Shown here in pieces: positions 8,684-16,533 of a DNA stretch of 64,000 nucleotides. Position numbers and translations under genes: made by a program. The DNA is taken from the NCBI GenBank assembly GCA_965221375.1, contig OZ244883.1:1116001-1180000 (forward strand), given 5' to 3'. Source of the stretch: Poriferisulfidus sp965221375 (GTDB taxonomy: Bacteria > Pseudomonadota > Gammaproteobacteria > Poriferisulfidales > Poriferisulfidaceae). The notes under the pieces are model-generated. The model saw only the letters and a list, made by a program, of their open reading frames with translations, ran no database searches and was not told the DNA's origin. Within the stretch, counting starts at the first letter, position 1. Each line of letters begins with the position of its first letter.

Positions 8684-9406
8684 TTACTGGAGCTGTGTAA
8701 TAAATGTCAGCGCCGCAATCACCAAACTCGCGGAAATGAAAGAGTACCACATAATCAAAGCTTGCATTTTCGAACTCACCGCGTCAATCTTCGTATCCAT
8801 ACTTTGGATTTTCCCAGTCATGTCTGCACGCAACGTCTGGATTTCTCCAGTCATGTCTGCGCGCAACGTCTGGATTTCTCCTCGCAGCTCTTTATGCGCA
8901 CCGTCCATATCCGAACGTAATGTCTGGATTTCTCCTCGCAGCTCTTTATGTGCACCGTCCATATCCGAGCGCAACGTCTGGATTTCTCCTCGCAGCTCTT
9001 TATGCGCACCGTCCATATCCGAGCGTAATGTCTGGATTTCCCCAGTCATGTCTGTGCGCAACGTTTGGATTTCCCCAGTCATGTCCGCTCGCAACGTTTG
9101 GATTTCCCCAGTCATGTCTGCGCGCAACGTTTGGGTTTCCCCAGTCATGTCTGCGCGCAACGTTTGGGTTTCCCCAGTCATGTCTGCGCGCAACGTTTGG
9201 GTTTCCCCAGTCATTTCCGAGCGCAACGCTTCAATTTTGCTATCCAAGTGGCGAACATTTTCTTTGGTGGCCAAATGCGGAATCTGTGCCTCAATACTCG
9301 TCAAGCGTTCCGAGATATTGATCACCGCGGCCGATTCAGCCACCAGCTCGGGCACCGGTTCTTGCGAAGACATTGAGGGATTGGCGGGTTGGGGTTGTGA
9401 GGTCAT
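8684..9406 (-). CDS. Tandem-repeat coiled-coil protein with C-terminal membrane anchor
   Basis: Function not recognised. The protein is about 240 residues: a polar N terminus (PQPANPSMSSQEPVPE), a short conserved-looking helix (ERLTSIEAQIPHLATKENVRHL), a block of near-identical 11-residue repeats (MTGEIQTLRAD type) interrupted by three 18-residue units (MDGAHKELRGEIQTLRSD), and one C-terminal hydrophobic helix (MWYSFISASLVIAALTFI) ending TQLQ. The 11-residue spacing suggests a hendecad coiled coil; 18 equals 11 plus 7. It resembles bacterial tail-anchored coiled-coil proteins (DUF1640-like), but I cannot assign a family. ATG 9406 is chosen because GGAG lies 9 bases upstream; in-frame starts exist at 9412, 9421 and 9439 (TTG). 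It sits between pcm and yqaA. Confidence 0.75.
   Translation of the reverse strand: MTSQPQPANPSMSSQEPVPELVAESAAVINISERLTSIEAQIPHLATKENVRHLDSKIEALRSEMTGETQTLRADMTGETQTLRADMTGETQTLRADMTGEIQTLRADMTGEIQTLRTDMTGEIQTLRSDMDGAHKELRGEIQTLRSDMDGAHKELRGEIQTLRSDMDGAHKELRGEIQTLRADMTGEIQTLRADMTGKIQSMDTKIDAVSSKMQALIMWYSFISASLVIAALTFITQLQ
8811..9220. repeat. In-frame tandem DNA repeats (33 bp and 54 bp units)
   Basis: Coding repeats inside the coiled-coil gene. In protein order there are six 33-bp units (three MTGETQTLRAD, then three MTGEIQTLR variants), three nearly identical 54-bp units, and one or two more 33-bp units. Neighbouring units differ by a few silent or conservative changes. Such arrays change length easily by slippage or recombination, always in steps of three. 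Confidence 0.9.
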
Positions 9407-9777
9407 GACCATTTTCTCCATAGGCAAGGCCAAAGTCAAGAGAAGCGCATGGCTGTGGACCTGAGTCTCGCCACTGGGGCGCTTCCGATTATACCCCGCC
9501 GCACGAAGCGAATCTTCGGCGAAGGGGAGGATTCCTCATCCTATGTCAGTGATAATCCGAAGTCCAGAAAAAACGGTCAGACCAACCTGCACATTTTTTT
9601 TTCACATTTAAATCAATAGATTAACCTTGTTTTTAAGGTTCTGTAGAGACAGATTTTGGCAAGAATGGGCGCGAAAATGCGCTTTTTCAGGGTGTTCGAG
9701 AATATGTCCGAACCCGTTTCAACTTGATTCGTTCAAGTGACACAGGGAAAGGCGGCCCGAATTTGATGGCGTGGCAC
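9407..9777. other. Intergenic region between the repeat gene and pcm
   Basis: About 370 bases without a credible gene. On the minus strand a perfect TATAAT -10 element (9488-9493) lies about 80 bases upstream of the repeat gene and is its likely promoter; a good -35 is not obvious. Near 9667 there is a small GCGC-GAAAAT-GCGC stem followed by TTTTT on the plus strand, and AACCTT/AAGGTT forms another short inverted repeat near 9625. The stretch between 9590 and 9640 is A+T-rich. Confidence 0.5.
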
Positions 9778-10458
9778 TTATTTATGGGACATGGCATTCG
9801 CCTCCCGTACCAAAGGCACAAACAATACATCCGCCAACACTTGCCGCGCCATCCCAGTCTTTCTGCGGGTGTAGCGCACTAGCACTTGTGTCTCGTGCGG
9901 ATGCCCTTCCGGCATTACCAAGCATCCGTCTGGCGCCAGTTGCTCGACCAGCGCTTTCGGGATTTTGGGTGTCGCCGCGGTTAGCATAATCGCATCAAAA
10001 GGAGCCCTCTGGGGCCACCCTTCACTCCCATCACCCAACCGCGTAACAACATTACGCAAACCGAGCTCCTTCAGCTTTGAAGTTGCCTGCTGATAAAGCT
10101 GCGGAATGCATTCGATACTGTAAACCCGCGAGACCAGCTGCGCCAAAATAGCGCATTGGTAACCGGAACCTGTACCAATTTCCAATACTTTTTTAGGAAT
10201 CTTCGACTCAAGCAGGGCTTGGGTCATCAGCGCCACAACATAAGGCTGAGAAATCGTTTGCTCATACCCGATCGGCAAGGCGCTGTCCCGGTATGCATGA
10301 TGGGCAACCGCGTCATTTAAAAACCGGTGGCGCGGGGTGCTCAGTATGGCCTGCAGAACCGCTTCATTCGTAATCCCCTTTTTACGTAAGCGCTCAACCA
10401 ATCCTTCGCGATGCCGCCGGGCAGTCATCCCGATGCCTTCGTCACGCAATCGCTTCAT
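9778..10458 (-). CDS. pcm: Protein-L-isoaspartate O-methyltransferase
   Basis: Uses S-adenosylmethionine to methylate isoaspartyl residues in damaged proteins so that they can return to aspartate. The protein is 226 residues, typical length. Seen: the PCMT N-terminal helix with ILSTPRHRFLNDAVAHHAYRDSALPIGYEQTISQP, SAM motif I (VLEIGTGSGYQCAIL), and motif II/III (FDAIMLTAATPKIPKAL). Its start overlaps the surE stop by 4 bases, so the two are translationally coupled. The surE-pcm pair is conserved widely in gammaproteobacteria and is tied to stationary-phase survival. Confidence 0.95.
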   Translation of the reverse strand: MKRLRDEGIGMTARRHREGLVERLRKKGITNEAVLQAILSTPRHRFLNDAVAHHAYRDSALPIGYEQTISQPYVVALMTQALLESKIPKKVLEIGTGSGYQCAILAQLVSRVYSIECIPQLYQQATSKLKELGLRNVVTRLGDGSEGWPQRAPFDAIMLTAATPKIPKALVEQLAPDGCLVMPEGHPHETQVLVRYTRRKTGMARQVLADVLFVPLVREANAMSHK

Positions 10459-11210
10459 AACGCGATCTGCCGCAACCAGCCCGCCATTGAATCCAGTTCG
10501 CTATGCCTCGTTAAATCGACTTTCAAGGGCGTAACAGACACAAACCCCTCACGCACAGCATGAAAATCCGTACCTTCTCCTCCATCCTTGTCCGCGCCGG
10601 GCGGTCCCACTCGCCACACTTGATCACCGCGACCGTCGCGGGTGCAAACAGCCGGTTCAGCGCGGTGTCGATGACCCAAGCGTGTGATGGTCATGCCCTT
10701 TAGCGCAGATAAAGGCAAATCCGGCACATTGACGTTCAAAATAATTTCGGAAGGCAGTGCGTGTCTTGCCAATTGCCGCACCAGACAATAGGCGATATGA
10801 GCCCCAGTGTCATAGTGCTGGGGTTCAAAAGAATTCATGGAGATTGCGATGGCCGGCAACCCCAAAGTGCGCCCTTCCATGGCCGCCGCGACGGTCCCCG
10901 AATAAATCACATCATCCCCCAGATTGGGGCCGCTGTTGATGCCGGATACGACCATGTCCGGATCGGATTCCAACAACCCGGTGATTCCCAGGTGGACACA
11001 ATCCGTCGGCGTGCCTTCTTCGACGTAATAAAACCCGTTGCTCGCCTCGCGAATATATAAATCCCGGCCCAGTGTCAAAGAATTACTGGCGCCACTGCGA
11101 TCGTGCGACGGCGCGATGACAGTCAATTTCGCCAGTTCCTCCAGTCGCTCTGCCAGGCACTCCAGACCCGGCGCGTCATAACCATCATCGTTACTGAGCA
11201 AAAGATACAT
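10455..11210 (-). CDS. surE: 5'/3'-nucleotidase SurE
   Basis: Metal-dependent nucleoside monophosphatase and polyphosphatase of 251 residues. The metal site LLSNDDGYDAPG (Asp8-Asp9) is at the N terminus; APSHDRSGASNSLTL, GTPTDCVHLG and VVSGINSGPNLGDDVIYSGTV are the other family motifs. It heads the surE-pcm unit. About 190 bases separate it from the divergent smr gene, so promoters for both must lie there. Confidence 0.96.
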   Translation of the reverse strand: MYLLLSNDDGYDAPGLECLAERLEELAKLTVIAPSHDRSGASNSLTLGRDLYIREASNGFYYVEEGTPTDCVHLGITGLLESDPDMVVSGINSGPNLGDDVIYSGTVAAAMEGRTLGLPAIAISMNSFEPQHYDTGAHIAYCLVRQLARHALPSEIILNVNVPDLPLSALKGMTITRLGHRHRAEPAVCTRDGRGDQVWRVGPPGADKDGGEGTDFHAVREGFVSVTPLKVDLTRHSELDSMAGWLRQIAL

Positions 11211-11398
11211 CGCGTCGAATTATCCAAAAAACTACTTGAGCATAACGTATGCAGAAAAAACTAAGGAAGCCCTCAAATAAGTGAGTCGGCGGGCACAAAT
11301 CACGCATCCATACGCAACAAATACCGCCTGTCTCAAGTATAGCATTGACCCGCCCTTCAACCCTTATTCCCGTATGATATGTTTGGCGAAGCCATAAC

Positions 11399-11938
11399 AT
11401 GGATGTCGCGATGACTTATGACACGGATGACGATCACGCCACATTTGAAAAAGCCATGGAAGACGTGGCGCCGCTTGGCCAGCGTTCTAAATCCGCTCGC
11501 TCAGGACACCCTCTCAAAGCGCCTCCGGTCACATCCAAACCGAGTTTCTCTTCACCCGGCCTGCAGGTTGATTTACGCCGCGTTTCACCCATTGCAGGGG
11601 ATTTGATACTGGACTGGAAACGCGCTGGGCTGCTCAACAAGGAGTACCATAAATTGTGCACCGGGCGGCTGACGCCCTCACCCAAAGAATTCGACCTGCA
11701 TGGACTGCATATGCACGAAGTCGTGGAACAAATCCACCAGGCAATCTTCGAAACCCACCAGGCGCGGCGACACTCGTTGTGCCTGGTGCATGGCAAAGGC
11801 CTGCGGTCGGGTACAGGCGACTCGCTGGCCAAAGGCGTCGTGGTCGCCGTACTACGCACGCATCCCGAAGTGATGGGCTTTCATAGCGTGCCGCGCAATA
11901 CCGGGGCCGTGAATGTCCTGCTGCGGAGACCACGATGA
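11399..11938 (+). CDS. Smr-domain protein (SmrA/SmrB-like)
   Basis: A 179-residue protein with a C-terminal Smr domain (about 95-178). Motifs seen: FDLHGLHMHEVVEQI (DLHG) and VHGKGLRSG (HGKG), ending in SVPRNTGAVNVLLRR. Smr domains of this class are nucleases; in E. coli SmrB cleaves mRNA between collided ribosomes. The N-terminal region (FEKAMEDVAPL) matches the basic leader typical of the family. The start at 11399 is chosen as the first ATG; a second in-frame ATG lies 12 bases on. The stop overlaps the moeA start (ATGA). SmrA versus SmrB cannot be separated with confidence. Confidence 0.85.
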   Translation: MDVAMTYDTDDDHATFEKAMEDVAPLGQRSKSARSGHPLKAPPVTSKPSFSSPGLQVDLRRVSPIAGDLILDWKRAGLLNKEYHKLCTGRLTPSPKEFDLHGLHMHEVVEQIHQAIFETHQARRHSLCLVHGKGLRSGTGDSLAKGVVVAVLRTHPEVMGFHSVPRNTGAVNVLLRRPR

Positions 11939-13200
11939 AACAGACTTCCCCGGCAGCCAGCTGCATGGACGATTTTGATGCGCAATCGATTTTGCCCGAA
12001 CAAGCGCATGCCCATATTCAAGCCTCGGTACAACCTGTCGGTGACACCGAAAAGATCCCGATTGGAGACGCACTCGATCGTATCCTCGCCGTGGAGGTGC
12101 ATTCGGGAATTGATGTGCCCGGTGATGTCAATTCAGCCATGGACGGGTACGCCTTGCGTGGGCAGGATCTACCGGAACAATCACCGGCCTCCTTCAAACT
12201 GATCGGTTCCTCCTTTGCAGGACATCCTTTTGAAAGCCCCGTAGGCCAAGGCGAGTGCGTGCGCATTATGACGGGCGGCATCATGCCGGACGAGACCGAT
12301 ACGGTGGTCATCCAAGAGCGAGTGCGTGTGATCGATCCCGAGACCATAGAAATTCCTGCCACGGAGTCGGCAGGTCAAAACGTTCGCGGCGCGGGTGAAG
12401 ATATTGCCGCCGGTCATGTAATTCTCCCTCAGGGACGCCAATTGACACCTGCAGACCTCGGATTGCTGGCCTCCACCGGGATTACCCATGTCGAAGTGAA
12501 TCGACGACTGCGCGTGGCGTTCTTTTCTACCGGCGATGAGCTCCGCGAAATTGGAGAACCGCTGGATAAAGGATGCATCTACAACAGCAATCGCTACACC
12601 CTGCGAGGCATGCTGCAGAGGCTGCATGTAGAACCACTTGACCTCGGAACAGTCCCGGACCGACGTGAGGCCGTCGCAGAGACTCTGCATCAGGCGGTCG
12701 AGCAAGCCGATATGGTTATCACCTCGGGTGGTGTATCCGTGGGCGAGGCCGATTATGTCACGGACGTCTTGGAAGAATTGGGCCAAGTTAAATTCTGGAA
12801 AGTCGCCATCAAACCAGGACGACCTTTGACCTTTGGGTGGCTTGGATCGGCTTGTTTTTTTGGACTACCGGGAAATCCCGTGTCCGTGATGGTGACGTTT
12901 TACTTGTTTGTGCGCCCTGCTTTGTTGCGCATGATGGGAGCGCAGGAATCTGCCCCACTATCACTGACCGTGCCTGTCTCGACGCCTTTGCGGAAGCGTC
13001 CCGGAAGAGTCGAGTACCAGCGAGGCATCCTCAGCCGTGATGCTGAAGGGAATTACACAGTCGCGCGCACCGGAGCTCAAGGCTCCGGCATCTTGACCTC
13101 TATGAGTCAAGCCAATTGCTTTATCGTCTTATCTCTGGAACAGGATAACGTTGATGTGGGAACGAAAGTCGAAGTGATTCCTTTCGACAGTATCGCTTAA
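11935..13200 (+). CDS. moeA: Molybdopterin molybdenumtransferase
   Basis: Inserts molybdate into adenylylated molybdopterin, the last step of basic molybdenum cofactor synthesis. Length is 421 residues. Seen: DVNSAMDGYAL near the N terminus, GECVRIMTGGIMPDETDTVV, the MoCF-binding core FFSTGDELREIGEPL and ITSGGVSVGEADYV, and FGLPGNPVSVMVTF. It is coupled to smr by a 4-base overlap and is convergent with moaE. In a methylotroph the cofactor would serve formate dehydrogenase and formylmethanofuran dehydrogenase-like complexes. Confidence 0.95.
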   Translation: MKQTSPAASCMDDFDAQSILPEQAHAHIQASVQPVGDTEKIPIGDALDRILAVEVHSGIDVPGDVNSAMDGYALRGQDLPEQSPASFKLIGSSFAGHPFESPVGQGECVRIMTGGIMPDETDTVVIQERVRVIDPETIEIPATESAGQNVRGAGEDIAAGHVILPQGRQLTPADLGLLASTGITHVEVNRRLRVAFFSTGDELREIGEPLDKGCIYNSNRYTLRGMLQRLHVEPLDLGTVPDRREAVAETLHQAVEQADMVITSGGVSVGEADYVTDVLEELGQVKFWKVAIKPGRPLTFGWLGSACFFGLPGNPVSVMVTFYLFVRPALLRMMGAQESAPLSLTVPVSTPLRKRPGRVEYQRGILSRDAEGNYTVARTGAQGSGILTSMSQANCFIVLSLEQDNVDVGTKVEVIPFDSIA

Positions 13201-13210
13201 AGATTCGTAT

Positions 13211-13657
13211 TCATCCGGGGGTATTGTTCTTGACCCACCGGTGGCTGCCATCCTCAAGTTCTTCGCGTTTCCAAAAAGGCGCATGAGATTTTAATTCTTC
13301 CATAATCAGACGATTGCTTTCATAAGCCGCCTTGCGGTGCGCCGCCCATGTCGCAACCAGCACAATCGAATCGCCAGGCTGCAGATCTCCGACACGGTGT
13401 CGCAATAATACGGCTCCCAGATCATATTGTTGCTGGACTTGAGCAACCATTTCTTCCAGATAGGACTGCGTCATTTTGGAGTAGTGATCCAAAAACATAG
13501 ACCGCACCGTATCGCCCTCGTTATGGTCGCGCATCGTGCCGACGAAAACCGCCATGGCCCCGCATTCCGCAGCCAAATGACTGTGTTTTTTCTGAAAATC
13601 ATGAATTTCTTGCCACACTTCAAGAAGTTCTTCGACCAGCTGGATATCTGCAATCAT
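13211..13657 (-). CDS. moaE: Molybdopterin synthase catalytic subunit
   Basis: Large subunit of molybdopterin synthase, which transfers sulfur from MoaD to precursor Z. The 148-residue protein shows GAMAVFVGTMRDHNEGD, the LDHYSKMTQSYLEEM helix, LRHRVGDLQPGDSIVLVATWAAHRKAA and the catalytic APFWKREEL (lysine). The small subunit MoaD and the other moa genes are not in the window. It lies downstream of the PTPS-like gene on the same strand (63 bases apart) and may be the last gene of that unit. Confidence 0.95.
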   Translation of the reverse strand: MIADIQLVEELLEVWQEIHDFQKKHSHLAAECGAMAVFVGTMRDHNEGDTVRSMFLDHYSKMTQSYLEEMVAQVQQQYDLGAVLLRHRVGDLQPGDSIVLVATWAAHRKAAYESNRLIMEELKSHAPFWKREELEDGSHRWVKNNTPG

Positions 13658-13720
13658 TATCTATTTATTTTCATATCCTCTTTATATTTCATTGAATTCC
13701 CTTTCAGTCGCGCAAGATAA

Positions 13721-14905
13721 TCAGGAGCTCAATTTTTGACGGACCTCGCTGCGTCCGAGTTCAGGCTTCTGAAAATGGCGCAGGAGCGCCGATGGCCCCT
13801 GTGCTTGAAACTCTTCGAGTGAAGGCCCCTTGTACTGGCAGTAGGACGTGCTGGTTTCGTGAATTTCCAATTCTTCCAGAGCCGGCAAATAATCAATCAA
13901 TCGCTCCCATATCCATGCGGCCAGGAATTCGGTACTGGAGCGCCATGCCAATTCCGGCGCCGCATAGTTGAGCGTATGATGATCCAAGGCGCGGATGACA
14001 CGTGCATCGATGATGTGCTTGAGGATACCGTAATCCATCACAAAGCCATGGGCGGGATCGATGCGGTCATGAATCTTGAAATGCGCCGCATAGTGCCCCC
14101 CATGAAGATTGGCGCATGATCCGGGATGATCCGTGATGAAATGCGCTGCATCGAAGCCTCGCTCCTTGACAACGGTTGCCCGTGGCCCGTCACCGCAGAA
14201 TCGGTCGTCTTGTCCGGGGATTTCCCGCAACGACGTCTGCAGCGCCTGACACAATCGTTGTGTGTCCTCCAAACTTCGGGTCCGCAACCATACCCGGTCG
14301 TCCAACGGCTCCAGTTTCTGGAGGTTGACACCGTGCTTATCCAGCAACCACTGACATAAGGCATCAAACTCTTGACTGGCCGGTGCTTGGAAAAAAATGT
14401 AACCCGCCTGAGGTGACGCACAGCACGTCACCACCACCGCTACGTAGCGGTCGCGGTCTTCGTCGGATAATTCAGCAAACTCCACCGGGGTAATGGCTTC
14501 CTGATTGGATCGTTTCAATACGTTGCGGGCAACCATCCGATGGCTTCCGCCGGCGATGGAGTATTCCTGGCGAAACACAAAACCCAACGGCTGCAGATGT
14601 TGCTGCATCCACAAAAGCGCATCAAGGCTGCGAATTTCCCCCGGAATCACTTGCCAGACCTCGTCTTCATCCAAACGGCCTGCCGTTCGGGCCGCTCCCA
14701 AAACAATACGTCCGTCGTGATGGTTTGGATCGGAGGCGTGCGGGTAATCCTCAGGATTTTCTTCCTGATCTGCCTTGTGCGCCGGAACCAACGTATCCAG
14801 CATCACACCGTGGCGCAGAGCATATTCCTGCAGTGTCAAGCCGCAACATGCGAGCAAATGCTCGTCCAAAATTTCAATATCTGTCTGGCATTCGGGGCAT
14901 TTCAT
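13721..14905 (-). CDS. 6-pyruvoyl-tetrahydropterin-synthase-like protein with large N-terminal extension
   Basis: About 394 residues. The C-terminal third (from about 245) is a PTPS/QueD fold: RGFDAAHFITDHPGSC, LHGGHYAAHFKI, GFVMDYGILKHII, ALDHHTLN, SSTEFLAAWIWERL and EIHETSTSYCQY supply the expected His, Cys, Asp-His and Glu positions. The usual HGH zinc motif is HGGH here, with one extra glycine. The first 240 residues are unlike QueD: a CPEC...CC start that may bind metal, then a region I do not recognise. It lies 112 bases after fae in the H4MPT cluster, so a role in the pterin part of H4MPT synthesis is the best inference; queuosine synthesis is less likely. ATG 14905 is preferred over TTG 14950. 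Confidence 0.75.
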   Translation of the reverse strand: MKCPECQTDIEILDEHLLACCGLTLQEYALRHGVMLDTLVPAHKADQEENPEDYPHASDPNHHDGRIVLGAARTAGRLDEDEVWQVIPGEIRSLDALLWMQQHLQPLGFVFRQEYSIAGGSHRMVARNVLKRSNQEAITPVEFAELSDEDRDRYVAVVVTCCASPQAGYIFFQAPASQEFDALCQWLLDKHGVNLQKLEPLDDRVWLRTRSLEDTQRLCQALQTSLREIPGQDDRFCGDGPRATVVKERGFDAAHFITDHPGSCANLHGGHYAAHFKIHDRIDPAHGFVMDYGILKHIIDARVIRALDHHTLNYAAPELAWRSSTEFLAAWIWERLIDYLPALEELEIHETSTSYCQYKGPSLEEFQAQGPSALLRHFQKPELGRSEVRQKLSS

Positions 14906-14967
14906 AAGCACAAATCCGCAGGGGACGCCTTTCGTTTCATTGTACGGCAAAGGTCACCGGCAGACCT

Positions 14968-14999
14968 AAAAAAAAGCGCCGCATAAGCGGCGCTTTTTT
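14968..14999. terminator. Strong bidirectional terminator after fae
   Basis: A perfect 7-bp GCGCCGC/GCGGCGC stem with an ATAA loop, flanked by an A-run on one side and TTTTTT on the other, lies 19 bases past the fae stop. It should end most fae transcripts and lower expression of the downstream PTPS-like gene. Confidence 0.9.
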
Positions 15000-15017
15000 C
15001 CGAACGAATCGGCGGGC

Positions 15018-15542
15018 TTAGAAGCCTTGGAAGGGGTGATCGGTGCTGTCTTTGGCAGAAAGCACATCATCAACCGAAGGAGTTCCAGCAACAGCATTTG
15101 CAATCGCCTGCTTGGTCGCCTTGTAGTTGTTTTCATAAATCGCCGCATCGCTGGCTGCTTCCCAGTGAATGAAGACACCTACGCACACGTAGAGATTGTC
15201 ACATTCATCTTTGGGGATAACGCCTGCTTCCACGGAATCCGCGACTGCCATGGCCACAGCTTTCTGTGCGGGGCCAAACATTTGCACGGCTTGCTTTGCG
15301 CCTTTGATCGTCACCTTGTTGTACATCATGGTGTCGGGTTTGCACGGCAGGTTCGGGCCAACCACAGCCAGCAGGGTGGTGAAACCGTCCTTGTTGTTCA
15401 CCAAGCCATTGCAGAATGCGGTTTCCGCCGCGGAGCCGCGCGGTCCAATGATGAGATCGATGTGGGCGATTTCGGCCATAGTCCCGGAGGGATCATTGTC
15501 ATTGACCAAAGCCTCGCCAACGAGAACTTTATCGATTGCCAT
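15018..15542 (-). CDS. fae: Formaldehyde-activating enzyme
   Basis: Catalyses condensation of formaldehyde with tetrahydromethanopterin to methylene-H4MPT, the entry step of the H4MPT-linked formaldehyde oxidation pathway. The 174-residue protein matches Fae along its length: IDKVLVGEALVNDNDPSGTMAEIAHIDLIIG, GSAAETAFCNGLVNNKDGFTTLLAVV, the catalytic-His region AEIAHID, and PNLPCKPDTMMYNKV. ATG 15542 is chosen over an upstream in-frame start (15572) because it fits the family N terminus and has GGAG placed at a good distance. It is the last gene before the terminator and, as in other methylotrophs, probably highly expressed. It is strong evidence for methylotrophy. Confidence 0.97.
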   Translation of the reverse strand: MAIDKVLVGEALVNDNDPSGTMAEIAHIDLIIGPRGSAAETAFCNGLVNNKDGFTTLLAVVGPNLPCKPDTMMYNKVTIKGAKQAVQMFGPAQKAVAMAVADSVEAGVIPKDECDNLYVCVGVFIHWEAASDAAIYENNYKATKQAIANAVAGTPSVDDVLSAKDSTDHPFQGF

Positions 15543-15604
15543 TATTAAAACTCCAAAAATTTTTGTTTGCAAACAACGGGCACGCAGTTTTAAGACGCCC
15601 CCGA

Positions 15605-16522
15605 TTAGATTCGAGAATCACTTCCCGAGGTCAGGACATCGCTGTCCCGATCATCGCTCCACCCCGCAAGCCGCGCCGCAAACACTCCTGCGAGTGTTAA
15701 ATCCGCCGTGGTTCCGGGGCTGATACCGGAGCTTTTCCACAAAGCATCCAGTTCCAGGAGCCGTGACTGATAAGTTTGCGGAACTTTTGCATCGCAAAAC
15801 TTATCTGCCAGCGACTTAATCTTACCACTAATTGCGTCCGCCGTAGCCGCACCATGCACACGGGCGACATGAGAATCCGGATAATGCGCCAGCATATGCA
15901 GAAACGTTCCGACCATCGCCCAGCGCGGGTCTTTCCAACGTTGGCACAAGTTTTCCCACTGCGGCTGCGCTTGATTTAGAACAAGTTCGAAGCCGTTGCA
16001 GTACTCGGCTGCGATGCGATCGCGGGACGACGCCAACTCCATCGCGGCGCGCAAAGAAATCCTGGGCGCGTCCTGAATATCCGCTTTTTCAACCTGACCC
16101 AGGCCCACCGGCTGCATGAGTCGGATGGCGCGATAAACATCGCGTGCATCGGTCACTGTGGTCGCCTCCAATACCTGGGGAAGACATTTCGACCACTTTT
16201 CTTCGGCACAGCGGTAATACGCCTCCACCATGGGAGCAACCAGCAGCAATATGCCGATATTCGTATTGCAGCCCACGACTTCCCAGGTCGCTTGCGCGGC
16301 TTGCCACACACGCTTCCCCAAAGTCCAGTTCGGCCGAGTCACCAACTCTGCGGAGGCTTGGGCACTTTGCCGAAAATCTCGACATGTTTTACCGTGCCCT
16401 TCTCCATGCAAGCCGACATTCCCTGGTTTTAGCGACTGCAAATCAAGCAAACAGGCGTAAAGGTATTGACGTGAAACAAACCGCCACGTCGGTTCATAGT
16501 GAGCACGCAGATAACGAAACAC
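15605..16522 (-). CDS. Triphosphoribosyl-dephospho-CoA synthase-like protein (CitG/MdcB family) of H4MPT cluster
   Basis: A 305-residue, largely helical protein of the CitG/MdcB family. Seen: SLKPGNVGLHGEGHG (family motif KPGNV), the TNIGILLLVAP segment (TNIG...LL is conserved), DARDVYRAIRLMQPVG, and PGTTADLTLAGVFAARLAG at the C terminus. Classical members attach ribosyl groups to dephospho-CoA for citrate or malonate lyase; members inside methylotroph H4MPT clusters (orf7 of Methylorubrum) are needed for H4MPT-linked metabolism and probably transfer a ribosyl group in cofactor synthesis. No citrate lyase genes are nearby. GTG 16522 is the apparent start, 11 bases after the preceding ATP-grasp gene; a later start is possible. 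Confidence 0.85.
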   Translation of the reverse strand: MFRYLRAHYEPTWRFVSRQYLYACLLDLQSLKPGNVGLHGEGHGKTCRDFRQSAQASAELVTRPNWTLGKRVWQAAQATWEVVGCNTNIGILLLVAPMVEAYYRCAEEKWSKCLPQVLEATTVTDARDVYRAIRLMQPVGLGQVEKADIQDAPRISLRAAMELASSRDRIAAEYCNGFELVLNQAQPQWENLCQRWKDPRWAMVGTFLHMLAHYPDSHVARVHGAATADAISGKIKSLADKFCDAKVPQTYQSRLLELDALWKSSGISPGTTADLTLAGVFAARLAGWSDDRDSDVLTSGSDSRI

Positions 16523-16533
16523 TGCAGAAAACT

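Noticed and set aside
8811..9220. CRISPR-like array of short direct repeats
   Set aside because: Units are contiguous, have no unique spacers, are multiples of three and keep one open frame; no cas genes are nearby.
8736..9464. Long plus-strand open frame with a repeated WISPVMSARNV pattern
   Set aside because: It is the antisense of the coiled-coil repeats; the minus-strand frame has a start with Shine-Dalgarno, heptad-like pattern and a membrane anchor.
9657..9690. Intrinsic terminator near 9670
   Set aside because: The stem is only four GC pairs, and the T-run is on the strand that carries no gene there.
11341..11380. Sigma-70 promoter for smr (TTGACC and TATGAT)
   Set aside because: The spacer is 22 bases, too long for a confident call.
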